DNA of 64,000 bases from Galeruca laticollis. Its lineage: Eukaryota; Arthropoda; Insecta; Coleoptera; Chrysomelidae. A model generated the notes under the pieces. It was not told where the DNA came from. It saw only the letters and a program-made list of their open reading frames with translations, and did no database searches. The translations under genes were made by a program, and so were the position numbers. The stretch covers positions 307,667,484 through 307,731,483 of the forward strand of contig OY998175.1 of the NCBI GenBank assembly GCA_963921935.1, read 5' to 3'. Positions 41,125 through 51,544 of this stretch are shown here, in pieces. Numbering within the stretch: the stretch's first letter is position 1; each line of letters begins with the position of its first letter.

Positions 41125-44100
41125 GAGGGAGAGGGAGTGAGAGGGAGAACCACCACCACGCGGGGTAGCATCCCGTATGGTGTGAAAAAAAAGTGCTTTC
41201 AACACACGAAGAAATCGTTACTCGGGCGGGGAAGGATTAGATGCTGGTCCTTCCAATCGGAATCGTCAGGATGTCCAGCATGTAGATGAGAATGGTGGGG
41301 GCGCCGCTCATCGAAACGTACCCCATCAACCGCTTGAACCTACGGCGCCTCGGAGACGTGTTGTGCGACAGCCTGTCGCACCCACTGAACCAAATCAGGC
41401 ACAATCAGAAAGACGACGTATGAAATGGGACAATGAAACCAACAAACAAGTAATACGTTCGTTTTTCACAGTTACGGCACTGGAGACTGATATGACGATG
41501 TACCGCATGCGACTGCATAATCACTTCATTGAGAAAATGCCACACCTAAATCACCTCTCAGAACAACGAATAGCAGATCAACGTAGAGCTATCATAAGAA
41601 ATAACCTAATACCTCTACCTGCAATCGAACAAATAAGGGCAGAGGTGGAGAGGGAGATTAATCAACAGCCTATAAATGAAACCCCAGAGACTCAGGAACA
41701 AGAAAGTAGAGGACCTGAAGCTGACCTACCACTATTAAGTCTTCGACCCTCAGTAATCAACCGTCAAACATTATGGGAAGAAAACTACCAACAACATCTT
41801 ACTGAATTCAGAGGATACGACCCTGCCAGCAGGCCGGCGCTACCAAAACTCATTTATACTCCAAACACGCACTCTCTCTTAGGAATTGCTAATCAAATTC
41901 TGGAAAGTCAATTGGATGCAGATATGAACCTCGAGGAAATACATCTTCACGTGTATTGCGCAGCTCTAGCAACAATCAAAGCCAACAAACAAAAAATACT
42001 AAAAGCACCTAAGAGACGTACGCCTCAAAAACCGAGATGGGAACAAAGACTTAGTACCAAAATCGAGAATTTGAGAAAAGAAATTGGTAGAATTCAACAA
42101 ATAACAAATGGGCAAAAATCCAAAAAGCTGCTAAATAAAATCCCGGTCCAGATTAAACAACAGCTGGAAGGAAAAACAACAAATGAAATAAAAACAATTA
42201 TAGATGATACCTTAGATACCTGGAAACAAAAACTTGCAGTTGCTTCTAAAAGATTAAAAAGATATCAGGAGAGCTACCAACGCAAAATCCAAAACAACTT
42301 CCTTTCAAAAAATCAGAAGGGCTTCTATAGATCGTTTAACGAACAACCTGGTTCTAAAGGACAACCGCCAAAGAAGGAGGATTTACAGACATTTTGGGAA
42401 GGAATGTGGTCGAAGGAAATCGAACACCAGGAAAATACACCTTGGATCAAATCAGAAATTCAGAACAACAACCATCTACATATGGAAGAAATAATATTTA
42501 CATTACAAGATCTAAAAAAGGTAATAAAAAACTTGGCCAACTGGAAAGCACCAGGGAACGACGGTATCCAAAATTTCTGGTACAAAAAACTTACGGCTAC
42601 CCATCATCACCTGACCAACCAATTTAATATCGCTCTAAGAAACCCTGACCAACTACCAGACTTCCTTACAAATGGTGTAACTTATCTTCTTCCAAAATCT
42701 GATCAAACCCAAGATCCTTCTCAATATAGACCCATCACGTGCCTTCCTACAATGTACAAAATCTTCACTGCAGCACTATGTGATAGACTGTACGCATACC
42801 TAGAAACTAATGATATTCTAACTGAGGAGCAGAAAGGGTGCAAAAGAAAATATATGGGCTGCAAGGAACAAATAACAATCGATAATGTGATATTGGAACA
42901 AATCAGAAAGAAGAACAGAAATCTATACATGGCTTATATAGACTATCGGAAAGCTTTCGACTCAGTGCCCCACAGTTGGTTAATAAAAACTTTGGAAATT
43001 TACAATATACACCCTGTGGTGGTTAGGTTTCTAAAAAGTACTATGAGTAATTGGAAAACAAAACTCAAAATTAACCTAAATCACACAGAACTAGAAACTG
43101 AATCTATCAGTATTAAAAGAGGAATCTTTCAAGGAGATACACTTTCCGCTCTATGGTTCTGCTTGTGTTTAAACCCATTATCACGTGGCCTAAACCACAC
43201 AGGATATGGAGCAACTATTAGAGCGGATCGAAAGTCAACAACCATAAGTCATCTATTCTTTATGGATGATCTGAAACTATATGCCGCGTGCAAAAAACAC
43301 CTAGAATCCAACTTAAAACTCATGCACCAGTGGAGCACAGATGTCGGAATGTCGTTTGGTATGGAAAAATGCCAAACTGTATCGGTTGAAAAGGGAAAGC
43401 TGAAAGAAGGAGAACCTATAGAACTAGAGCCAGGCAAATATATTGAAGCCATGACAGACAAACCCTACAAGTACTTAGGAATCCTTCAGACACACAAGAT
43501 AGAACATAAAGAAATAAAAGCCATATTAACCACCGAATTCGAAAAACGCCTTTACAACCTCTTAAAAAGTAAGCTAAATTCAAGAAACTTTACCACGGCC
43601 ATAAATAGCTACGCCATATCCGCTCTTCAGTACTCCTTCGGAATAATTAAATGGACTCAAACGGACCTGGAAGCAGTAAACAGAAAGATTAGAACCGAGC
43701 TAACAAAACATAGAAAACACCATCCAAAAGCGTCCGTCGAAAGGGTAAATTTACCTAGAGAAAAAGGAGGTAGAGGAATAGAAGATGTTGTGGAAGCTTG
43801 CACTCAGCAAATTGCAGGCTTGAGGAGTTTTTTCCGCCACCAAAATAGTCAACTTCATAAAGCCATAGTGAAAACAGATACGGGTTATACACCTTTAAAC
43901 CTAAGCATGGAAAACTTTACGCCCTTTAATACACGAAATGAGGAAGATAAAATTAGAAATTGGCGTTCAAAAGAGTTGCACGGAAGATTCATTAATGATT
44001 TACAGAAAGACACGATAGATCAAGCTAAATCGGTTAAATGGCTTAAAACTGGAACGCTGTTCCCAGAAACTGAAGGTTTTATGGTTGGTATACAAGATCA

Positions 44101-44818
44101 GGTTATAAAAACGAGGAATTACCAAAAGTATATCTTGAAGGAAGAAATACCAACAGATAGGTGCAGAAAGTGCAACAGAAGTCAAGAAACGATTGAACAC
44201 ATTCTTTCTAGTTGTCAAAGCATAGCTGAAACTAAATATCTAGAACGACACAACAAAGTTGCCACAGTAGTATACCTAGAAGTACCGAAAAAACTTAACC
44301 TTGATCCACAAAACAACGAGCCATATTACAAATATAAGCCCCCTCCAGTTATCGAAAATCAGTATGTTAAGATCTACTGGGATAAAACTATCATGACGGA
44401 CGTAACAGTACGACACAACAGGCCGGACATCACAGTCATTAATAAACAATCCAAGCAAGCTCTGCTTATTGACATATCGATTCCAAATAATTCTAACACA
44501 GAAAGCAAATACAATGAAAAACTAAGCAAATACGCCGAGCTAAGGACCGAAATAAAAGAATTGTGGAATCTTAAAGAAGTCAAGATCATTCCAGTTGTTT
44601 TATCCTGTATGGGGCTAATTCCCAAGAAATTAAGTACTTCCCTCAAAGACATTGATATTCCTGAGTCAACCTACCGATTAATGCAAAAATCTGTAATCCT
44701 GGATGCGACAAACATTGTTAGGTCATTTCTAGAATAGTGACACACAACGAAAGTCTTGCTGTTGAGGCCGACTGTCGTTGAAACACGCCGGGTGTAAATC
44801 CGGTGACACAAAAAGGAA
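41125..44818 (+). mobile_element. R4/Dong-like LINE B, full length
   Basis: About 3.7 kb between AAT repeats. The 5' part begins with a GA-rich run. The 3' UTR (44738-44818) holds GACTGTCGTTGAAACACGCC and GGGTGTAAATCCGG. It follows directly on a near-identical truncated copy, separated only by AAT repeats. Confidence 0.85.
41363..44737 (+). CDS. R4/Dong-like LINE B ORF (RT and REL endonuclease)
   Basis: 1124 residues as given, but the first codon is GTG and the frame stays open upstream to about 41172 without an in-frame ATG; the first ATG is residue 20 (MKWDNETNKQVIRSFF). The N-terminus may therefore be longer or use another start. A Myb-like block (RIADQRRAIIRNN) follows. RT: AYIDYRKAFDSVPHSW near 524, GIFQGDTLSALWF near 586, FFMDDLKLYA near 632. 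Finger CRKCNRSQETIEHILSSC near 934; nuclease RPDITVI near 1019 and LLIDISIP near 1034. No stops. Related to LINE A but clearly a separate family. Confidence 0.88.
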   Translation: MRQPVAPTEPNQAQSERRRMKWDNETNKQVIRSFFTVTALETDMTMYRMRLHNHFIEKMPHLNHLSEQRIADQRRAIIRNNLIPLPAIEQIRAEVEREINQQPINETPETQEQESRGPEADLPLLSLRPSVINRQTLWEENYQQHLTEFRGYDPASRPALPKLIYTPNTHSLLGIANQILESQLDADMNLEEIHLHVYCAALATIKANKQKILKAPKRRTPQKPRWEQRLSTKIENLRKEIGRIQQITNGQKSKKLLNKIPVQIKQQLEGKTTNEIKTIIDDTLDTWKQKLAVASKRLKRYQESYQRKIQNNFLSKNQKGFYRSFNEQPGSKGQPPKKEDLQTFWEGMWSKEIEHQENTPWIKSEIQNNNHLHMEEIIFTLQDLKKVIKNLANWKAPGNDGIQNFWYKKLTATHHHLTNQFNIALRNPDQLPDFLTNGVTYLLPKSDQTQDPSQYRPITCLPTMYKIFTAALCDRLYAYLETNDILTEEQKGCKRKYMGCKEQITIDNVILEQIRKKNRNLYMAYIDYRKAFDSVPHSWLIKTLEIYNIHPVVVRFLKSTMSNWKTKLKINLNHTELETESISIKRGIFQGDTLSALWFCLCLNPLSRGLNHTGYGATIRADRKSTTISHLFFMDDLKLYAACKKHLESNLKLMHQWSTDVGMSFGMEKCQTVSVEKGKLKEGEPIELEPGKYIEAMTDKPYKYLGILQTHKIEHKEIKAILTTEFEKRLYNLLKSKLNSRNFTTAINSYAISALQYSFGIIKWTQTDLEAVNRKIRTELTKHRKHHPKASVERVNLPREKGGRGIEDVVEACTQQIAGLRSFFRHQNSQLHKAIVKTDTGYTPLNLSMENFTPFNTRNEEDKIRNWRSKELHGRFINDLQKDTIDQAKSVKWLKTGTLFPETEGFMVGIQDQVIKTRNYQKYILKEEIPTDRCRKCNRSQETIEHILSSCQSIAETKYLERHNKVATVVYLEVPKKLNLDPQNNEPYYKYKPPPVIENQYVKIYWDKTIMTDVTVRHNRPDITVINKQSKQALLIDISIPNNSNTESKYNEKLSKYAELRTEIKELWNLKEVKIIPVVLSCMGLIPKKLSTSLKDIDIPESTYRLMQKSVILDATNIVRSFLE

Positions 44819-44866
44819 AATAATGATAATAATAATAATAATAATAGATAGATAGATAGATAGATG
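44819..44866. repeat. (AAT)n then (GATA)n
   Basis: AAT triplets (one TGA variant) followed by GATA units to the start of the minus-strand LINE tail. Confidence 0.92.
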
Positions 44867-47830
44867 CTTTATTGACCCCATTCACATACATAGTACATTA
44901 GAAGTCAGTGAAAGTAGTACATATGAATACATTTTACCAACTAAAAATATTAAAGATTGTATACGATACGATACGATTTATTGACCAGTTTTAAATACAA
45001 AAGCATTTGTGTAGTCCTAATACTAAATTACTAAGTAGTTATCAAAATTTCTAAATCAGATAATAGAATAGAAATAAAGTAAAACCAATATTTTCATAAA
45101 ATTAGATTTCTGAAGTAACATATATGTAAGAATGAATTAGTAAGACTAAAGATTATATAGTGTTGTTTATGACAAATTTAAAATATAATAAAAATAATAG
45201 AAAGTAAAAATTTTACATAAATACAGACATACATTTCATAAAGTAAAAATATTGATGAAAATATGACAATTTTAATATATAAAATAAGTTAAAAAATAAT
45301 AGAAAGTAAAAATTAAATTAAACAAAACAAAACAAACAAACATATAAGCATTAAGCCCAAGTATTCAATTCCTCCAAAAACTCATCAACTGTATAAAAAC
45401 AATAATTTAAAAGAAAAGACTTAGCAAAATGCTTAAATTGAACTCTCGTCATATCACTCATATTTATATGTTCAAAATATTTTACAAATGAATTGTACAA
45501 TGTAACATACAACTTATTGTTTTTTGTTGTTTTCAGTCTAGATTTGAGAATGACAATGTCTTTACTATTTCTAGTATCATAATTATGAACATCTGCATGT
45601 TTAGTCAGAACATATCGATTTTTATGTGTTTCAATTAACACTTCGAAAATATACAAGCACGGAAGCGGCAATATTTCAAGTTTTTTGAATATTTTTTTAC
45701 AATTGGTGTTTCTTGGTGCGTTGTAAATTATTCTAACTACAGTTTTCTGTAGCACAAATACTTTGTGCAGTGATGTGCTGCTGCCCCTTAGCATAATACC
45801 ATATGTTAAATTGCTATGAAAAATTGAATAATATACAGACTTTAACAAATGAGTTGGTATACATGATTTTAATTGACGAATTACAAAAACTTGGCTCGCT
45901 AATTTTGAACAAAGGTAGTCAACATGAGGTGACCAACTTAAGTTTGTATCCAAATGAATGCCCAGTAATTTAACTGGATCTGATTTTATAGCCCATTTAT
46001 CTAAACTGAAAAGAAAGTGTTTCGTTTTAGTGTCGTTGAGTTTCAGCTTATTTGCCAGGAACCACTGATTCAACAAAATATTATCACCAGCTTGTGTGCC
46101 ATCAGATAAAGTTGTAGTATCATCAGCGAATAAAATACAAAAAGTGTCAATAGCCTCTTGTAAATCGTTAACAAATATTATAAAAAGTATTGGACCCAAA
46201 ATCGAGCCCCGAGGAATGCCGTTGTCTATATTACGTAAATCAGACTGGTTGTTTCCACAAACTACATACTGTTTCCTATTACTTAAATAAGATGTCAGTA
46301 ATTTGTGTGCATTACCTCTAATACCATAAAATTCCAGTTTATTTAGGAGTAAATCCGCTGGAACACAATCAAAAGCCTTCGTTAAGTCGCATAACGTGGC
46401 AACAGAGTTGACGCCTTCCTCTAGTTTCTGTACAACTTCCTCTAAGAGTCGAAGAAGAGCACGTATGCATGATTTATTTTTGCGATAGCCGAATTGAAAT
46501 TCCGTTAGAAGTGACTTATCTTCCAAATAATTGATTAATTTTTCTTTGACTATCAATTCAAATATTTTGTTAATCGTCGGTAAAATTGCTATGGGTCTAA
46601 AATTTTCTGGAGAATCTATATCACCATTTTTATATAATGGAATAATTTTTGATATTTTAAAGGAGTCAGGCCAAGATCCTTCCTCTAAGCATTTATTAAA
46701 TAAAATGGTCAGTGGATATGTCAATGAGTGTATACAACGTTTCAATATTTTGCTATTTATATTGTAAAAATCTAAACATGACGAATGACTTAATTTCAAT
46801 ATAGCCTCATGGACATCACTTTCCAAGATTGCACTCATAAAGAATGAAAATGCAGGTTTATTTAGTTTATTTAAAAAGAAACTCGACTCGTATTGAGAAT
46901 CACCAAGAGATTTTAATACTATTTCCGATACCGATGTAAAAAATTCATTGAATTTTTGTGGTGATATATCGGACTGTTTGGTTTTATTAATTTTAGTTCT
47001 TCTTTCCGAATTTACGATTGTCCAACATGTTTTATTTTTATTATCTGAATCTTTTATTATCTTTGAGTAGGCTAACTTCTTTTCAGAGCGAATTGCTTTT
47101 TTATATATTTTGTTTAAATTTTTGTAATTCACCCAATCACCTTCCGAATAAGTATTCATAAATTTGTTTTTTGCTGTAATAACATTTTTTCTCATACTAC
47201 GCAATGTGTTGTTGAACCATTTGATATTAGATTTATTTGTTTTAACAGTTTTTTCACAAAAACAAGTATCAGAGATATGTTTCAGAGTATTCAATATGTT
47301 TTCTGCCAAATTATCTGCACCCATATTATGAACATCCAAATCATTCCAAGAAACTTCAGAAAGTTTATCAGAAAAAGCCGTTATTGTTGCGTCGTTAATA
47401 ACACGTTTAATAATGGGGACATTTTCATTCAATAGGTGATTCAAATATATGTATTGGCCGTTGTGATCAGACACTAGAGGATCTACTACTCCCACTTTAG
47501 TGAGACTAGGGTCTATGTTTGTAACTATGTTATCTAGACAGGATTGACTATTCAGGACTATTCTAGTGGGCTCCTCAATCGTATGGCGTAATCCGAAACT
47601 TGTGAAGACTGTTTTAAGATCTTTGGATTTATCGTCGTTCTTTGAAATGTCTAAATTGAAGTCCCCTACCAAGACTTGTATTTTCTATGAATATATTCAA
47701 GAAGTTTAATAATTTGATCTTTAAATATGGTAAAATTATCTCTACTTGACGATCTATAAAGAGCAATTATTATGGTGTCTTTCAATTCTACTCCACAAAA
47801 CTCGGCATCGTAGATAACAGAAAACTGAAC
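44846..47830 (-). mobile_element. APE-type LINE, nearly full, with stacked tails
   Basis: Minus-strand LINE, cut at its 5' end by AAT repeats at 47831. Two 3' ends are stacked: one with GATA repeats and TTTATTGACCCC at 44865, a second with ATACG repeats and TTTATTGACCAG at 44960-44990. So a 100-bp truncated copy sits at the tail of the main one, or the element ends twice. Long AT-rich 3' UTR 44990-45350. Confidence 0.75.
45351..47830 (-). pseudogene. APE endonuclease-RT of the minus-strand LINE
   Basis: The main frame (45351-47672, 773 residues) starts in the endonuclease: VGDFNLDISKND and VSDHNGQYIY are its two late motifs. RT follows: FRPIAILPTINKIFELIV, FGYRKNKSCIRALL, VATLCDLTKAFDCV, GIPRGSILGPILFIIFVND and FADDTTTLSDG, then a C-terminal region. 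Above 47672 the endonuclease continues one frame over (DTIIIALYRSSSRDNFTIF) to 47820, so a frameshift lies near 47673. The early endonuclease part is missing. Jockey/CR1-type by its motifs; clade not settled. Confidence 0.87.

Positions 47831-47868
<38 letters not shown>
47831..47868. repeat. (AAT)n, right edge of LINE stack
   Basis: About twelve triplets. Next to it (47868-47910) lies a short minus-strand tail CTAAAAATTAATAAAGGC, probably the 3' end of the LINE that first broke the pogo-like element. Confidence 0.9.
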
Positions 47869-47869
<1 letters not shown>

Positions 47870-47904
47870 CCTTTATTAATTTTTAGAAAAGGAAACATAC
47901 AAAT

Positions 47905-48108
47905 TTATCTACTCAGTACTGGTCTACGACCACCCAAATCTTCTTTTCTAGCAATACACCCATTCGTGAATCTTCTACGCAATGTTGTCGCTGGGACGTT
48001 GAAAGTTTTTGCTGCAAGTTGCCATCCCATTTTCTTGTCTTTGATATTTTGCAATGCCTCTTCCATTGCCTCCTCACTCCACTCCTGCCTCTTCTTTTGG
48101 CCAGGCAT
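47905..48108 (-). pseudogene. pogo-like transposase N-terminus (psq HTH)
   Basis: Starts at an ATG at 48108 (MPGQKKRQEWSEEAMEEALQ) and continues IKDKKMGWQLAAKTFNVPAT, TLRRRFTNG and LGGRRPVLS before the insertion. This is the pipsqueak-type DNA-binding helix-turn-helix that opens pogo/Tigger/Jerky transposases. The next residues lie 13 kb away near 35000. Confidence 0.88.
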
Positions 48109-48184
48109 ACTTGCTAAATCTGTTGACAATAATAAATTTAGATAAACTACAAAGTAGGTAATGTGTAACCAAGAACAACAGTTT

Positions 48185-48609
48185 CCTATGATGGCATACC
48201 CCGCATAAACCGTCGCCTATGATGGCATGGTATGTCATCATAGGTGACCGCGTAGTATTCCATCATAGGCAAAAGTCCGGTTTTGAATAATAACACAAAA
48301 TACTTCCTCCACAAGAACATAACCTCAAAACAACCACATACGTACTTGTACAAGAAACGCCCAAACCCCCCACTGTAGGATTAATTCGATTAGATAACAT
48401 GTGACAAGTACAATATGATATTTATTAGTCGATAATATTACTACACTACTTACCAATTTCCTTTATCTTCCACAAAAAAACAGAAATACCCCTCTACAGG
48501 CATCGCCACTACACACAAACGTAGTGTGATATAAATATACATCTGCGCACCACAGACTACGGATACATTCATATTTACAGCCGGTATGCCATCATAGGCG
48601 ACTTATCCC
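48185..48609. repeat. Right end of pogo-like element with subterminal repeats
   Basis: Copies of CCTATGATGGCAT in both orientations at 48187, 48212, 48231 (GGTATGTCATCATAGG), 48260 and at the tip 48583-48598. Regular copies suggest several transposase binding sites. Confidence 0.75.
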
Positions 48610-48742
48610 TACTTAAGTTTACAATTTAGCAATATTTCGTTCCAACAGCTAAAAATCAAACCACCGCCCATAATTATCTACACTAGTTATCATAAATTAG
48701 GTACGCAGTTAACGTGTTAAGATATTAAATATTTACTTTCAG

Positions 48743-48861
48743 GCACATTATATTTGAGACTGAGACATACCGATTCCCAAACTCTATATCGAAGAAGACC
48801 TCTTTCTACATTAACTCTATCTAGAACCATACCGCTTTTTGGTGTGGATTTAGAAACCGTG
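48743..48861 (+). CDS. RhoGAP100F: Syd-1/RhoGAP100F-like gene, exon (C2 end)
   Basis: Acceptor TTACTTTCAG, donor GTAAGT, phase 1 to phase 0. Reads GTLYLRLRHTDSQTLYRRRP, then LSTLTLSRTIPLFGVDLETV. The first part is the last strand of C2; FGVDLETV is the conserved link to RhoGAP. It joins to the exon at 20279 across the 28-kb intron. No shorter exon in phase was seen between. Confidence 0.92.
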
Positions 48862-50325
48862 GTAAGTATATCATTTATATTTTTCGTACATTTATTTTAA
48901 ATTATAAATTACCTGATCTGACATATTTTATGATCGAATGTACATCAGGTTTTGTCAGTTTTTTCTTCTTATTCTCTTCACTAATATTGCCTGATAATCC
49001 CAAATAGTGTTTTGAAGTACATACATAAATTAATTCTCATTAGCACAGGTTCCGTTTGTTATTTTGGATAAAACATAAGAAACTATCATTTAGAACCATA
49101 GTTTTGATGTAGTCATTGATAAAATTTTGATTATTCGTGACCACGATCAGTTTTTTACAAAAAATACTACACTGGTTCATGGGGTTTGACTCTTCTTGAA
49201 TATCAGGATATTTTATTGAAAATTCAGCATAAAAAATAATAGAAGAATCAGTGGAACCTGTATAAGTATTTCAAACAATCTAGAACGTTTTATCACTTAA
49301 GTATAGACGCTTTCCATTTATTCAGTTTCCTAAATAGGCAGGTTTCAAACGACACTAAGAGAGGTCGAAATGTTCCCGATTTTTAAAAATCAGTTCAAAC
49401 CTGATAATTTGTCTCAATTATACGTGTTATTGAGCGATAAAGTCCCAATTATAGAGATAAAAGACGACAAAATCGAATCTCAGTTAAAAAGGTTTGAAAA
49501 TTTCCACTAACACAGATTTTTCAATGCAATAGTGTCGGGATCTCATTATAATTATCAATAGCCAGGGCCCACTTAACGAGGTTTCTAAAATTGTATTCTT
49601 TGTTTTGTTTATCATTAATTTTAATTAGAGATCCAGAGTCGTATTGAGATATTTTACAATATTTTTGTATGGAACTTTTGACAGTTTTTATTTCTGAAAA
49701 AATACAGTGTCGCATTTTTTCTTACAATTTGTAATTAATTTGTTTCCTATTGCATTAAATTATGACTATAAATCCTCAAAAATCATACAGTGTTGCGTTG
49801 GGGCCAAAGATTATATTAATAACTATAAGTACTCAAACTGACTCACCTGATGCCTCTTGTGGCCGTAACTCGGAGTGCACTCACAATAATTATTCGCGTT
49901 CAGCGTAGCGGTAGTGTTAGTTTTACCTATATCGGTAGACTAGTCTAAAATACTCCGTTTGGACAAAGACGATATGACAGTACATTTAAAACAGAGCCGG
50001 CTTGAGCAACTTTGCATACTTTAACTAAAAGTATTGAGAAGGCCATTTTAGCCGCAACATACAGGATGTGTCATCATTTTAGATATTAATATTAGAAATC
50101 AAAAATAGGCTGTTACAAACCTAAATATTATAAATACTTCTTTATCAGACAAGTCGAAGACATCTAGCGATATTTTCTACATGGTTTGCGAGAAAATTTT
50201 GAAAACTTCAACTTCAAAAATATACAATATCTTAATGTTCTTGATTGGATATTTTTTTCTACTATTCATGTCAACTTTTCCCTGCCTTATAGTGTCTTGT
50301 TTTTTAATGTGATAATCTTTCAAAG
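48862..50325. other. Intron, nothing recognised
   Basis: AT-rich intron. A 64-codon minus frame at 49521-49715 has no recognised motif. Confidence 0.6.
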
Positions 50326-50461
50326 GTAAATAGAGAAAGTAAGACTGGTGGTGTACCTGGAGGAGTAGCCACAGGTTTAGTATCCAGTAATCAACACAAT
50401 ATTCCTATCATAGTAAGAAGATGTGTTGAAGAAGTGGAGAGGAGGGGGCTTGATATAATTG
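50326..50461 (+). CDS. RhoGAP100F: Syd-1/RhoGAP100F-like gene, exon (RhoGAP start)
   Basis: Acceptor TTTCAAAG, donor GTAAGT, phase 0 to phase 1. Reads VNRESKTGGVPGGVATGLVS, then SNQHNIPIIVRRCVEEVERR and GLDIIG. IPIIVRRCVEEVERRGL is helix one of the RhoGAP domain. Confidence 0.93.
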
Positions 50462-50525
50462 GTAAGTACATCGAACACATTTGTATCTCAGTTGATTACT
50501 TCAAGTAATTTTCATTCGTGTGTGT

Positions 50526-50575
50526 GTAGAGAGAGAGAGAGAGGGAGAAAGAGAGAAAGAGAGAGAGAGAGTTGA
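50526..50575. repeat. (GA)n-rich microsatellite
   Basis: GTGTGTGTAG followed by about 45 bases of imperfect GA repeats in the intron. Confidence 0.9.
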
Positions 50576-50599
50576 GTTGATTGAACTGTATTATGAAAA

Positions 50600-51165
50600 C
50601 AATAGATATACGATTCAATCAACAACATGGAAGAACAGTGTCGTCGCATAATGTTTGAATTGGCTATATAATTCTGAGAAACGGGATCGGTAGCAAATAG
50701 AAAACATCATATTGAACCGTCAGTAAGAAATGAGGCAACAACAGTTGCAATTTTGGGCCAAGTTGTTCTTGATCTTATGATGCCTACAAGACGGCTAGCA
50801 ACTGTTTCAGGTATCTCACGAACAAGCATTCAACCACAAATTTGATTTTTACAAAATTAAATTAACACAAGAACTGAATGAAGATGACTTTGATCGGCGT
50901 TTAGAATTCCGTGAGGTAGTAAGTCGGCAGACGATTGCAAATCCACAGTTTCTCTTTAGCATCTGTTTTAGTGATGAATATTCGTTTTTTTTAAATGGTA
51001 CAGTTTCCTGGGCTGATTCTAATCCCCACATATTTCATGAGGTACATACCCCAAAAATTAAAAGTTTGGGCTGGTATTTTTGGGGTTAGTATCGTTGTCC
51101 CCTTAAAAGATAATCTAACAGGGGAAATGTATCTGGAACTGTTTTCAAGTTATTGTTGATTTTAT
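50600..51165 (+). pseudogene. Tc/mariner-like (DUF4817 type) transposase remnant
   Basis: Translation in pieces: EPSVRNEATTVAILGQVVLD, TRRLATVSGISRTSI (helix-turn-helix), ELNEDDFDRRLEFREVVS, FLFSICFSDEYSFFLNGT (first Asp of the catalytic core), NPHIFHEV. Frames change several times, and the C-terminal half is missing. It lies just before the acceptor of the next exon. Confidence 0.8.
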
Positions 51166-51207
51166 TGTAGTGTGACATCAATCATATAATTGATATATTG
51201 TTTCTAG

Positions 51208-51488
51208 GTCTTTACCGATTATGTGGCTCTGCTACTAAAAAACGTATCCTCCGAGAAGCATTCGAAAGAAATAGCAGATCCGTTGACTTAAGTCCGGACA
51301 ACGTACCGGACATTAACGTCATCACAGGTGTCCTTAAAGACTATCTTAGGGAATTGCCGGAACCTCTATTCACTAAATGCCTCTACCAAATGATGGTAGA
51401 CGCACTCAGCGTTTGCTTACCCGACGATCCTGAAGGTAACGCCAAACTTATGTTCTCCATATTGGATTGTTTACCTAGAATTAATAGG
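51208..51488 (+). CDS. RhoGAP100F: Syd-1/RhoGAP100F-like gene, exon (RhoGAP core)
   Basis: Acceptor TGTTTCTAG, donor GTAAGT, phase 1 to phase 0. Reads GLYRLCGSATKKRILREAFE, with the Arg of GLYR at the place of the GAP arginine finger, then VPDINVITGVLKDYLRELPE, PLFTKCLYQMMVDALS and a helix ending CLPRINR. In active GAPs the Arg enters the GTPase site and speeds GTP hydrolysis on Rho-family proteins. Some Syd-1 proteins are said to have weak or no GAP activity, but the Arg is kept here. Confidence 0.95.
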
Positions 51489-51544
51489 GTAAGTATTAAA
51501 AAATCAACAGGATCACTTTAAAAATACGGATTTTTCATTTTCAG

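Larger units (their letters stand above)
26945..48609 (-). mobile_element. pogo/Tigger-like transposon, split twice
   Basis: Ends read TGGGAAGGTCGCCTATGTTG (left) and GGGATAAGTCGCCTATGATG (right, minus strand), with TA at 26943-26944 and 48610-48611. Inside lie three pieces of one minus-strand transposase in order: psq helix-turn-helix (47905-48108), DDE domain (33829-35000) and a C-terminal Cys-rich region (27278-27726). A 12.9-kb LINE stack (35009-47910) divides the first two. A BEL/Pao element (27727-33823) divides the last two. Without the insertions the element would be near 2.7 kb, normal for the family. Confidence 0.85.
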
